DNA of 64,000 bases from Korobacter sp036501185 (lineage in GTDB: Bacteria > Acidobacteriota > Terriglobia > Terriglobales > Acidobacteriaceae): NCBI GenBank assembly GCA_036501185.1, contig DASYAU010000044.1, positions 1-64,000 of the forward strand, written 5' to 3'. The notes under the pieces were generated by a model. It did not search any database. It saw only the letters and a program-made list of their open reading frames with translations, and was not told where the DNA came from. A program made the translations under genes and the position numbers. Positions 10,001 to 17,131 of the stretch are shown here, in pieces (position 1 is the stretch's first letter; every line of letters begins with the position of its first letter).

Positions 10001-10594
10001 CTGTCCGTTGGCCTCGAAGTCGCCCTTGCCGCCAGCCCGTGAGCCGACAGTCGGCTCCGTGCCTGCGGTGAGCTGTGCGATATAAACCCAGTTGCGTCCG
10101 TTTAGAGGTGTGTCGTTAATCGTCTGGGTCGACATCACCTGCCCCACGGAGGAGTCCTGGTTGTCTAACAGTGGCGCTTCGCTGGTAACCGTCACGGTCT
10201 GCGACTGTTGACCGACCGTGAGGGTGAGCGGAACATTCAAGCGCTGCTGCACATCGAGATGGATGTTCTCCCGCTTCACCGTCTGAAATCCTTCCGCGCT
10301 TACTGTCAAACGGTAGCTGCCGATCTTGATTGGCGAAAACGTGAATACGCCGCCGCGATCGCTTTTCGTCTGCAGGGAAAGGCCGTTCTCAGTGCTGGTG
10401 AGGGTGACCTGGGCATTCTGGATGACGGCACCAGAGCTGTCGTTGATCGTTCCTGTAATGGTGCCTTGGTCAGCCTGCGCCCAGGAGTGCACTGGCGCCG
10501 TCAGAAGGCAAACTAGAAGAATTAGGATCGAGGCTGCAGAAATGCGCGCGGAACGCCTCGAAATGTGTGCTGCAAGAAGGAGGTTTGGTAGCAC
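7046..10594 (-). CDS. Oar-like TonB-dependent outer-membrane receptor
   Basis: A 1182-residue protein with a signal peptide (about residues 1-40). It has a carboxypeptidase-regulatory beta-sandwich near 43-125 (GTITGTINDSSGAVIQNAQV, ending in LDVQQRLNVPLTL), a plug region with TPLNGRNWVYIAQL, and a long beta-barrel ending in FQFSLKYVF, whose terminal Phe is typical of outer-membrane barrels. This architecture is the acidobacterial Oar-like family, often used for carbohydrate uptake. The start is a GTG at 10594, supported by AGGAG eight bases upstream. It is the first gene of the minus-strand sugar operon and its promoter region contains a LacI-type palindrome. Confidence 0.9.
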   Translation of the reverse strand: MLPNLLLAAHISRRSARISAASILILLVCLLTAPVHSWAQADQGTITGTINDSSGAVIQNAQVTLTSTENGLSLQTKSDRGGVFTFSPIKIGSYRLTVSAEGFQTVKRENIHLDVQQRLNVPLTLTVGQQSQTVTVTSEAPLLDNQDSSVGQVMSTQTINDTPLNGRNWVYIAQLTAGTEPTVGSRAGGKGDFEANGQRAEQNNYVLDGVDNNVNVIDFLGGSSLAVRPPPDALAEFQVQTSDYSAEFGHSAGALLNASIKAGTNQIHGDVWEYFRNDIFDARDFDSLAVPKYRQNQFGATLGGPIIKNKLFFFGDIEANRIVFGTPFTVSVPTAAMRQGDFSQLLNPALTGAGAPIQLYQPNSGGTAPLSCNGANNVFCPSQINSIAQRILNLFPRPNTNGGATYNNYNGNSNSTDNTIQWDARLDWTVSQKDQAFVRLSYAHEYGYQAPPLGSILDGGTYAADGTQINLAENIAVSETHIFTPTLTNEARFGFNYGHFGYLQPNSQNDVSSQLGLGGIPFQTNGYFNNGGLPAFYINGLSAFGASTYYPVDEHQNVYQILDNVTKILGKHTLKFGIDIQSIRNDYSVPADSRGFFYYDGIYTGNLGNSYTGYGVADFLADQANFVQLSNQSRTADARWYRAAYAQDDWKVSRRLTLNLGLRWEYYQPNEELNNAQANFFVNGAVSPGHGQGVFQLPEQDKNVFLAPLFTQTLAMDNIALQYTNDRRLITSPMAKFAPRLGFAWQALDNTVVRAGVGIFYGGLESVGANPNMGSNYPFQFLDNFNPPNCSPNNCPSSGITLENGFSQALSQGIQNFISVPGLTGIDPHISTPYTMGYNLTIDQAIGKNMMASIGYVGNVGRHLGVYIDINAPRALVNPAQDPNAERPFPDFGGTTYTTYEGVSTYNALQTKFEKRFSHGLSFLATYTWSHALDDAQTPLTPLANNTDSGYRNSSLIPVIDDYSSSPWDTRHRFTLNGNYEIPYGIGRSHKSGSQVVNTLLGGWSASLTFAAQTGNPFSVYPDITTAGGGYANAILVGDPFASGGSPDASNPGVTCASQTRTLTNWYNPCAFANPLPGSNIAPGQLITSTNQAIQYLGGRRLQIYGPGYERINMSIFKNFTTWHEQYLQFRTDVFNVLNTPAYGQPSVADNSSSGGQITTARFFQNFTPDARFFQFSLKYVF

Positions 10595-10627
10595 AGCGGT
10601 TCTCCTACCCGTCCTGAGACAGGAAAT

Positions 10628-10653
10628 CTGTAACGTAAACTGTAGCGTTACAG
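10628..10653. promoter_or_regulatory. Putative LacI-family operator
   Basis: CTGTAGCGTTACAG at 10640-10653 is a near-perfect palindrome centred on CG, the usual form of LacI-family operators. A second, half-matching copy (CTGTAACGTAAAC, 10628-10640) abuts it. The site lies 34-60 bases upstream of the TonB receptor start and 145-170 bases upstream of the divergent lacI-type gene, a good position for repression of the receptor operon. Palindrome seen; role inferred. Confidence 0.6.
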
Positions 10654-10796
10654 GTAGCGCGTAGTGTATGTTTGCATCAGGGCGCTGTCAAGCCGTTTCT
10701 CGGCCATGACGAGTCCAGTTTGCGATTTCCTGTTTATTCGCGCCGCATTCTGGGTTATGAAGTTCCAAGCTGCTGCCAGGGTGTGGTGGAGACTCC

Positions 10797-11849
10797 ATGA
10801 ACAAAACCCGAGTCACGTTGCGCGATATCGCAGACGATCTTGGCCTGGCGACCATCACCGTTTCCAAGGCAATCCGCAATCATCCCGATATCAGCAAGCA
10901 GACGAAGGCGCGCGTCCAGCAACGAATTCGCGAGCTCAACTACCAGCCAAACTGGGCAGCGCGGAGCCTTGCCACAGGGAAGAGCTTCTCGATCGGCGTC
11001 ATCGTTCCTGACCTTGTACACCCGTTCTTCGCAGAAGTGGTGAAGGGAATTTCCGAAGAAGTGCGCGCCGGGGGATACTCGGTGATGATCGCTTCCTCCG
11101 AAGAAGACCCCGCCATGGAACGGCAGCAGATCGAATTTTTTCTGGGGCGACAGGTCGATGCACTGATTCTTGCTTCCGCTGAACCCAACCACGAGATCAT
11201 CGAATTGCTCGTGCGACGCGCGGTGCCCTTCTCTCTCATCGACCGCCGGCTCGAGGGAGCAGATTGCAACTTCGTTGGCGTGGACGATGAGCGTGTCGGC
11301 TTCATGGCCACCGCGCACCTGATCGATGTCGGGTGCAAACGGATCGCACATATCCGAGGCCCGGATATCAGTACCGGCATCGGACGCGTGAAGGGCTACT
11401 GTGCGGCGTTGGAATCACACCGAATGAAGGTACGTCCGGAATATATAGTGAGTCGCACCTCCAGCGACACGCAGGCGGACGCCAGTGGCTATGAGGCCAT
11501 GAAACGCCTAATAAGCATGCAGCCCATACCCGACGGAGTCGTTTGCTATAACGACCCCACCGCATTAGGGGCAATCAAGGCCATCTTCAAATCCGGACGC
11601 AGCATCCCGGAAGATATCGCCGTGATCGGGGCGGGAAACGACCGCTACGCCAGCGAACTGCGTGTACCGCTGAGCACCGTCGACCAGCAACACCATATGA
11701 TCGGCCAGCGCTCCGCTCGCCTCGTCCTGCGCAGCATCGACGCCGAGAGCCCTACGAAGCCACGGACAATATTGCTCACTCCCGAATTGATAGTGCGTGA
11801 TTCCACATCGCGCAAGGAGTGGAAGAACAAAAAGCGTTCTGAGGTATGA
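10797..11849 (+). CDS. LacI-family transcriptional regulator
   Basis: A 350-residue regulator. The N-terminal helix-turn-helix (TLRDIADDLGLATITVSKAI, about 7-26) and hinge region (RELNYQPNWAARSLATGKS) are textbook LacI. A periplasmic-binding-protein-like ligand domain follows (SIGVIVPDLVHPFFAEVVKG, VVCYNDPTALGAI, DIAVIGAGNDRYASELRVPLSTVDQ). The ATG at 10797 has GGTGGAGA upstream. It is divergent from the TonB operon and directly upstream of the FGGY kinase. It probably represses the locus until a sugar ligand binds; the ligand is unknown. The C-terminal tail is unusually lysine-rich (KEWKNKKRSEV). Confidence 0.9.
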   Translation: MNKTRVTLRDIADDLGLATITVSKAIRNHPDISKQTKARVQQRIRELNYQPNWAARSLATGKSFSIGVIVPDLVHPFFAEVVKGISEEVRAGGYSVMIASSEEDPAMERQQIEFFLGRQVDALILASAEPNHEIIELLVRRAVPFSLIDRRLEGADCNFVGVDDERVGFMATAHLIDVGCKRIAHIRGPDISTGIGRVKGYCAALESHRMKVRPEYIVSRTSSDTQADASGYEAMKRLISMQPIPDGVVCYNDPTALGAIKAIFKSGRSIPEDIAVIGAGNDRYASELRVPLSTVDQQHHMIGQRSARLVLRSIDAESPTKPRTILLTPELIVRDSTSRKEWKNKKRSEV

Positions 11850-11868
11850 AATCGGATAGGGGTGGCCT

Positions 11869-13440
11869 CTGGCGATCGTTGCGGGCATAGACTTCGGCAC
11901 ATTGAGCGTGCGCGTATCTCTGTTCGACAGCGATCGCGGGATGCTTGATTCCGCGGCATGCGATTATCCTTTGCGCCGAAAGAAGGAGGATCCGGAGTAT
12001 GCCACCCAGCGCCACGAAGACCATCTGCAAGCTCTGACTTCCGCCATTCTTGAAGTGATCCGGCACTCCGGAATACCTGGATCGACCATCGAGGCGCTGG
12101 CCATTGATACCACCGGCTCCAGCGTAGTTGCGGTGGACGACGCCATGCATCCGCTTGGTGAGTATTACCTATGGTGTGATCACCGCGCCAAAGGGGAAGC
12201 GGCGGAGATCACCGAAATGGCCCGCAGAGAAGGATTGCAGGCGATCCAGTGGTGCGGCGGTGTGTACTCGTCGGAGTGGGGTTTCGCGAAACTTCTGCAC
12301 TGGCTCCGACACAATCCCGAACAGCGCAAACGGTTTGCGAGCGCCTTCGAGCATTGCGACATGATGGCAGCAACACTGTGTGGAGTCACCTCCCCCCGTT
12401 ATGCAAAACGAGGCGTATGCGGAATGGGCCATAAGTGGATGTGGAACGATGCGCTGGGCGGTCTGCCGCCAGAAGACTTTCTTTGCAAGGTTGATCCGCT
12501 GCTGCGCGGAGTACGCGACAAGCTGCAGGGCGACTATGCAACTTCCGCGAGCATCGCGGGTGGGCTTGCCGCTCACTGGGCCGAGCGATTCGGAATGCGC
12601 GAGGGCATACCTATTCCGGTGGCTGCACTTGATGCGCATTGGGACGCCATTGGCGCCGGATGCCGCGTAGAGGATGTGGTGAATGTGATAGGAACTTCCA
12701 CCTGCCTGATCGGCATTGCACGCTCTCCAAGTCTCGTGCCAGGTGTTAGCGGAGTAGTTCCGGGTAGCGTTCACCCTCGATACACCGGTGTGGAGGCGGG
12801 ACTCTCTGCGACTGGGGCGCTGTTCGACGCAATCGCCGGACGCGCCGGAACATCTGTGAAACAGCTGAGTCAGGGACTCGAAGGTTATCGCCCAGGCCAA
12901 ACAGGATTGCTGCGCATCGCTTGGGACAATGGCGATCGCACGATCCTCGTCAACCCGAACCTCCGCGGAATTACACTTGGGTGGAACCTGCAGCACACAG
13001 CGCAAGATGAGCTGTTTGCTGCCATTGAAGGAACCGCATTTCAAACCCGGGTCATATTCGACCGGATGGAAGAATATGGGATGATCACCAAGCGGGTCAT
13101 CAACGGAGGCGGCATCCCGCAGAACAATTCCGCCCTGAACCAGGTCTACGCAAATGTGCTTGGCCGGCCAGTCCTTGTGCCATCCAAAAGTGTGACGAGC
13201 CTCGGTGCGGCTGTCTTCGCTTTTCTCGCTGCAAAGGTGTTCCAAACGATCGAGGAAGCGCAAGACAAGATCGGGCCGACCTTTAAAATCTACGAGCCCG
13301 AACCCGAGGCACAAACCACTTGTAATGACCTCTACGCCTTCTATCGCCGTATCTACTTCGATTTCGGCCTGCCTGAAAGTGGAAGATTTGGTGACATTCT
13401 CCCGAAACTGATCCAAATGCACCATCGGAGCCCCGACTAG
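11869..13440 (+). CDS. FGGY carbohydrate kinase, ribulokinase-like; no canonical start
   Basis: About 523 residues. The N-terminal phosphate-binding strand IVAGIDFGTLSVRVS, the mid-protein GHKWMWNDALGGLPPEDF, VIGTSTCLIGIA and the C-terminal GGGIPQNNSALNQVYANVLG place it with FGGY kinases, closest in pattern to AraB-type ribulokinases, which phosphorylate a ketose with ATP. The frame has a stop at 11857-11859 and no ATG, GTG or TTG before the conserved IDFGT strand; the first such codon is the TTG at 11902, which would delete it. CTG at 11869 gives an expected N-terminus and has AGGGGTGG just upstream, so I use it. Alternatively an indel separates it from the ATGA-coupled ATG at 11846. It partners the isomerase at 852-2453. 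Confidence 0.8.
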   Translation: MAIVAGIDFGTLSVRVSLFDSDRGMLDSAACDYPLRRKKEDPEYATQRHEDHLQALTSAILEVIRHSGIPGSTIEALAIDTTGSSVVAVDDAMHPLGEYYLWCDHRAKGEAAEITEMARREGLQAIQWCGGVYSSEWGFAKLLHWLRHNPEQRKRFASAFEHCDMMAATLCGVTSPRYAKRGVCGMGHKWMWNDALGGLPPEDFLCKVDPLLRGVRDKLQGDYATSASIAGGLAAHWAERFGMREGIPIPVAALDAHWDAIGAGCRVEDVVNVIGTSTCLIGIARSPSLVPGVSGVVPGSVHPRYTGVEAGLSATGALFDAIAGRAGTSVKQLSQGLEGYRPGQTGLLRIAWDNGDRTILVNPNLRGITLGWNLQHTAQDELFAAIEGTAFQTRVIFDRMEEYGMITKRVINGGGIPQNNSALNQVYANVLGRPVLVPSKSVTSLGAAVFAFLAAKVFQTIEEAQDKIGPTFKIYEPEPEAQTTCNDLYAFYRRIYFDFGLPESGRFGDILPKLIQMHHRSPD

Positions 13441-13531
13441 ATGACCGCGAGTTGGCGACATTGACGACGCAGAGAGCATGAGGAACGCGTCGCCGGAATG
13501 AAGTCACGCCGGGCTTGCGCGGAAGCGGTTG

Positions 13532-14059
13532 ATGCGGGCGACGATCGCGGTGCTGGGTAAAAAGAAGTACCAATCGTCTCAGGAACGCTGGTGGGCGTTC
13601 ACAGAATGGATTCGCACAGACTTGCGTATCAAAAGGGACTGCGCGGGAGGGCTGGACGGCAAATCAAAGCACACCCGGCACGTGGTCCGCGCGCTGAAGC
13701 GAAAAGAAGCCGCCGCGCAGGAGACCCGGAGATCCGAAAAAGCGCGTAACCCGACAGATGAAGTGCTCGAAAAAATGATCCGAAAGGTTGCGGATGCGCA
13801 CGGCAGCAACCTGTCGGAGATGGAGATGAAACGCGGAGTGCGCATGGTGAAAGATCGCGACCGCAAGGGGGCCTTCCACTTCTATGCTCTCGATGACCTT
13901 CTACAGAATGAGATGAAATTTATCCCGATGCTCGAAAGCTTCTTGATTAGGCACAATGTAGTGGTTCATCGAATCGTCGCTCAATCGAAGAGGGCCGCTC
14001 AGAATCCGCGAGGCGCAAACGATCCACGACCAACGCAACGCGGTGCCCGCAATCGCTGA
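13532..14059 (+). CDS. Hypothetical basic protein (orphan)
   Basis: A 175-residue frame with ATG at 13532 preceded by GGAAG. The product is strongly charged (many Lys and Arg), largely helical by composition, with no signal peptide or membrane span. I recognise no domain. It lies in an island with an integrase fragment and another gene fragment, so it could be cargo of a decayed element or a chance frame. The KKYQSSQERWWAFTEWIRTD segment is the most protein-like part. Confidence 0.4.
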   Translation: MRATIAVLGKKKYQSSQERWWAFTEWIRTDLRIKRDCAGGLDGKSKHTRHVVRALKRKEAAAQETRRSEKARNPTDEVLEKMIRKVADAHGSNLSEMEMKRGVRMVKDRDRKGAFHFYALDDLLQNEMKFIPMLESFLIRHNVVVHRIVAQSKRAAQNPRGANDPRPTQRGARNR

Positions 14060-14105
14060 CGCCTCGACAACGGAGCCTGTCCATCGAGTTGGAGCGTCGC
14101 CAGCA

Positions 14106-14360
14106 TCAGGAGATCAGCACTGGCACGACGCCCACCGCGCCCTGAACGCTGATGGTTACGGTCTTCGATGTTGGAGTTACAGGAGCGGGCGCGCTTGATC
14201 CGCCGCCTCCTCCGCAAGCAGTCCACCTCGAGACGCTGAACACGAGTCCCAGCACTAGAAACGATGCGAGTCGTCGCTTTCGAACGATTGGTAGAAATAG
14301 CAGGCCTGCGAACACGACCGTGATCGGAACAAATCTTTGTGCTGTCTTGGTTGCCCAAGC
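14106..14360 (-). pseudogene. Fragment of a surface-protein C-terminus (membrane anchor plus Gly-rich stretch)
   Basis: An open frame preceded by a stop (14361-14363) with no clear start. It reads a hydrophobic anchor interrupted by basic residues (FAGLLFLPIVRKRR, then LASFLVLGLVFSVS), then TACGGGGGSSAPAPVTPTSKTVTISVQGA and an early stop. This order, a hydrophobic pair with RKRR between and then a C-GGGG linker and a short beta-like tail, is seen at the C-terminal ends of acidobacterial Ig-like/beta-propeller surface proteins. Only the end survives, so I call it a gene fragment. Confidence 0.45.
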
Positions 14361-14375
14361 TTACCTTCCAAGTGA

Positions 14376-14570
14376 TCAGGCGTAGCATCGCCACACTCGC
14401 ACAACGGAAAGGGGACGGTGAAAGACGTTCAAGCTGTTCTGCGGCACTCGCGTACGGCAACGACAACAGACGTGTACATGCAGGAGATTCCTGAGAATGT
14501 GCAGGCTACCGTCAACGCGATCAACGCAGAACTCAGAACAACGTCGCAACAACTGTCACTCGCAAGTTAA
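14376..14570 (+). pseudogene. Tyrosine recombinase (phage integrase) C-terminal fragment
   Basis: The frame opens after a stop at 14373 and reads, near its end, KDVQAVLRHSRTATTTDVYM, then QEIPENVQATVNAINAEL and a stop at 14568-14570. This is the catalytic C-terminus of a tyrosine integrase, with the box His (LRHS) and the nucleophile Tyr (DVYM). The N-terminal and most of the catalytic domain are missing, so it is inactive. It ends 86 bases from the 3' end of tRNA-Ala, a classic integration site for such enzymes. Confidence 0.82.
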
Positions 14571-14656
14571 GTTTTTGCAGTTTGCTACCAAAAGCTACCA
14601 AGGCAGGAAGAGACAGAGATCGAAGTCTCCGTAGGCCGTTGAAACTAAAGGAGATT

Positions 14657-14732
14657 TGGTGGACCTGGTCGGGATCGAACCGACGACCTCTTCCATGCCA
14701 TGGAAGCGCGCTCCCAGCTGCGCCACAGGCCC
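14657..14732 (-). tRNA. tRNA-Ala (anticodon GGC)
   Basis: Read on the minus strand, the 7-bp acceptor stem GGGCCTG pairs with CAGGTCC and includes the G3:U70 pair that identifies alanine tRNA. The anticodon arm is CTTCC-ATGGCAT-GGAAG with anticodon GGC, the T arm contains GGTTCGATCCC, and the CCA end is encoded (14657-14659). All arms fold without mismatches that would suggest decay. Its 3' end faces the integrase fragment. Confidence 0.96.
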
Positions 14733-14871
14733 ACTCTCGCGGGGGGATCGCACTTTCGCGCGACTTACCTATTTTCTCGCAGGGCAATCCTTCCCGTCAA
14801 ACCTGCCCTCAGTCTCACTCGGCTCGAAAACGCCATTGCGCCGCCGTGCATCGCACAGAGTGGAGACCTCC

Positions 14872-15075
14872 ATGCCTGATCAACCCAATATCATGGATAC
14901 GCATCGCCCTAAAGTACCGGTGGCCAGCAATCGACCGACATTCATCATTCTCGGGATCCTGCTGATCATCCTGATCCTTCTCGGCGCCTATTACTTCTTG
15001 CAGCGTGAAGGCAAATCCCGCAGCAACCCGACTGACGGACACACCGCATTGCTGCTCGACAGCGTGCCAGCATGA
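14872..15075 (+). CDS. Small single-span membrane protein
   Basis: A 67-residue product from the ATG at 14872 (GGAG six bases upstream). A polar N-terminus is followed by one strong membrane span (FIILGILLIILILLGAYYFL, about residues 28-47) and a short polar tail. No family recognised. It stands alone between the tRNA and a convergent gene. Confidence 0.5.
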   Translation: MPDQPNIMDTHRPKVPVASNRPTFIILGILLIILILLGAYYFLQREGKSRSNPTDGHTALLLDSVPA

Positions 15076-15095
15076 TCCCGCTACCGCAGCTCGCC

Positions 15096-15136
15096 AAAAA
15101 GTAACCGCAGCCGCGAGGGCACACGGCTGCGGTGTT
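15096..15136 (-). terminator. Rho-independent terminator
   Basis: ACCGCAGCCG (15104-15113) pairs perfectly with CGGCTGCGGT (15124-15133), a 10-bp GC-rich stem. On the minus strand it is followed by TTACTTTTT. It sits just after the stop of the minus-strand gene that ends at 15149. Confidence 0.85.
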
Positions 15137-15148
15137 ACTGCGCGCCTG

Positions 15149-15673
15149 TTATCGGCACGCAATCACTTTGCCGCTCGCATCCTTGCACGTGCCGGTGTGC
15201 TGCACACCTTGGCCTTTCTGCCACGTTGTCTGACCCTGGTAGGTTTTGCCATTCTTCGTCGTGATGTCGGTTTGCCGTTCGCCGCTTGCGCTGCCATCGG
15301 CTTCGCGTTGCGACGAGCCCGTGCTCTCGATGGAACCGCCGTTCTTCCCGCGTGCCGCGAAGCCACTCTGGTGGGTGGCGCTCCCGTCGCTATTCACGGT
15401 CGTTGTTCCCCCGCGAACCCCTTTGGCTCCGTTCGGGCCGCGGAAAGCCGTCCCCCCGCTCGAGGTCACGCTGCCCTGGCCGTTGGTGCTGGTGCGCCGG
15501 CCATGCGCCACTACGCCGCCATTCGCGCCCTTGGCCACTGTGCCGCGCGCGCTGCTTACGCCGCCATTCGCGTTTCTGCGGACCACTCGCGCGTGCTCCA
15601 CGCTTTGTGCATTCGCCCCAACGGCCAGTGCCGCCGTCATTGCTACCGTCATCAGAATTCGCTTCAATTGCAT
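15149..15673 (-). CDS. Exported Gly/Asn/Ser-rich repeat protein
   Basis: A 174-residue protein with a clear signal peptide (MQLKRILMTVAMTAALAVGANA, cleaved before QS). The mature part is low-complexity, with loosely repeated blocks built on NGG/KGANGG/RGPNG and Ser/Thr-rich stretches, then GKTYQGQTTWQKGQGVQ and a C-terminal pair of cysteines (CKDASGKVIAC). The repeats suggest an extended beta-type surface or matrix protein, with the end closed by a disulfide. It lies downstream of a CpxRA-like pair on the same strand (93 bases after the kinase stop) and ends at a strong terminator, so it may be a target of that system. Function unknown. Confidence 0.65.
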   Translation of the reverse strand: MQLKRILMTVAMTAALAVGANAQSVEHARVVRRNANGGVSSARGTVAKGANGGVVAHGRRTSTNGQGSVTSSGGTAFRGPNGAKGVRGGTTTVNSDGSATHQSGFAARGKNGGSIESTGSSQREADGSASGERQTDITTKNGKTYQGQTTWQKGQGVQHTGTCKDASGKVIACR

Positions 15674-15766
15674 AATGTTTCTCCTGTCGAGTTGATTTGT
15701 GAGGAAGCGATTTCTCGCCGCTCAATACAAATAACCCGGCAGCCTGAGCATCCTGGTCAGGAAGTG

Positions 15767-17125
15767 TCAGGCGCTCACGAATGAGTCGCGCTTTTTCAGC
15801 GGCACGCGGATCTCGATCTCCAGTCCTCCGCCCTCACGATTTTTCGCCACAATGGTTCCGCCATGCATCGCTGCGGCGCGTTGCGAAATCGAGAGTCCAA
15901 GTCCTCGTCCGCCAGAACCCTCGCTGCGCGATTCGGCGACGCGATAGAACGGATCAAAAAGCCTTCGCAGTGCCTCTGCAGGGACTCCGGGGCCGCGGTC
16001 TCGTACCGTGATAGAAACCTCGCGGTCGCAAATCAGTTCAACAATCACTTCTACCCTGCTATTCTCCGGCGAGTAGCGAAGAGCATTGCGAACCACGTTC
16101 TCAATACAGCTCTTCAGCAGCGCTGGATTCCCATCGAGGGTCACCGCCGACGTGTGCAGATCCACGCTGACGTTACGCACGCGACCTTCGTAGTTGGCGT
16201 CGCGCACTATTTCGTTCAGCACCGTCTCCAGATTGGTCGGTTGCAGCTCGGCCCATTTCTCGCCTGCGTCTAGACGATTCAACATAAGGATCTGCTCGAT
16301 CAGCCCATCCAGCTTTCGCAGCTCCGCGGACATTCTCTGTAGCGCTTCGGCGTCGCCATCCTGGGCCAATTCGAGCGCCACTCCGAGACGCGTAAGCGGG
16401 GAACGCAGTTCATGGGAAATATCTCCTAGCATCTGGCGTTGCGATTGCAGCAGCGTTTCGATGCGCTCTGCCATCTGATCGAACTCTTCCGCCAGCGAAA
16501 CCAGTTCGTCTTTTCTCGGCGCAAGTTGCGCCGCTACCCGCACTGACAAATCTCCCTGTGCCGCTCTCCGCGCCGCTCCCTGCAGCACCTCTACCGGTCG
16601 CGCTATGTACCGCGCCAATGCGAAGCACAGCAGTCCGGCCACGCCCGCCATCAGCAATGCGCGCAGCAGCACGGCAGAAAGAGGCATGCCGCGCATTGTG
16701 CGTCGTGCATGCGCGACGCTTGCAAGCACCGAGAAATTTCCTCGCGGCGTTTTCACGACCATCGCGCACTGCCATCCCAGCCGCAGCCGGCACTCGGTCT
16801 CCCCGGAAGAGTTCGCCTCGGTGAGCAGTTGCTTCTGCGCAAATGTTGGCTCGTCGCCGCGAACAATCGAGCCGTCCGGACCAATCACCGTGGTCTTCAC
16901 ATCGTGCAACGGCTGTTCGTTCGCCAGGTAGCGTTCCAGCCCATGTGTTCCATCCAATTCGTACGCCTGCACCGCGCTCCGCGCATAGAGATCAGCATAG
17001 TTCGCCACCCAATGTCGTAATAACGGCGTGCCGGTCACGAAGATCGCAAAAAAGTAGGAGGCGACCGTCAGCGCGATACTGGTTACAAAGAACCACACGA
17101 AGATTTTTGCGAAAAGGCTTTTCAT
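15767..17125 (-). CDS. Sensor histidine kinase, CpxA-like
   Basis: A 452-residue inner-membrane kinase: membrane span about 8-30, periplasmic sensor about 31-148, second span about 150-171, HAMP linker (RPVEVLQGAARRAAQGDLSVRV), His box DISHELRSPLTRL with phospho-acceptor His238, then N, G1 and G2 ATP-binding boxes (ENVVRNALRYSP, RDRGPGVP, GGRGLGLSIS). The sensor contains two cysteines (112 and 120) in TECRLRLGWQC that could form a disulfide. It starts 6 bases after the response regulator stop and they form one operon. The family transfers phosphate to its regulator in response to envelope signals; the signal here is unknown. Confidence 0.9.
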   Translation of the reverse strand: MKSLFAKIFVWFFVTSIALTVASYFFAIFVTGTPLLRHWVANYADLYARSAVQAYELDGTHGLERYLANEQPLHDVKTTVIGPDGSIVRGDEPTFAQKQLLTEANSSGETECRLRLGWQCAMVVKTPRGNFSVLASVAHARRTMRGMPLSAVLLRALLMAGVAGLLCFALARYIARPVEVLQGAARRAAQGDLSVRVAAQLAPRKDELVSLAEEFDQMAERIETLLQSQRQMLGDISHELRSPLTRLGVALELAQDGDAEALQRMSAELRKLDGLIEQILMLNRLDAGEKWAELQPTNLETVLNEIVRDANYEGRVRNVSVDLHTSAVTLDGNPALLKSCIENVVRNALRYSPENSRVEVIVELICDREVSITVRDRGPGVPAEALRRLFDPFYRVAESRSEGSGGRGLGLSISQRAAAMHGGTIVAKNREGGGLEIEIRVPLKKRDSFVSA

Positions 17126-17131
17126 CGTCCC

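Noticed and set aside
12169..13479. A 436-codon minus-strand frame opposite the FGGY kinase
   Set aside because: Antisense shadow in high-GC DNA; no motifs, and the plus-strand kinase is clearly real.
15005..15784. A 259-codon plus-strand frame over the repeat protein
   Set aside because: It is antisense to the signal-peptide-bearing minus-strand gene and spans its terminator.
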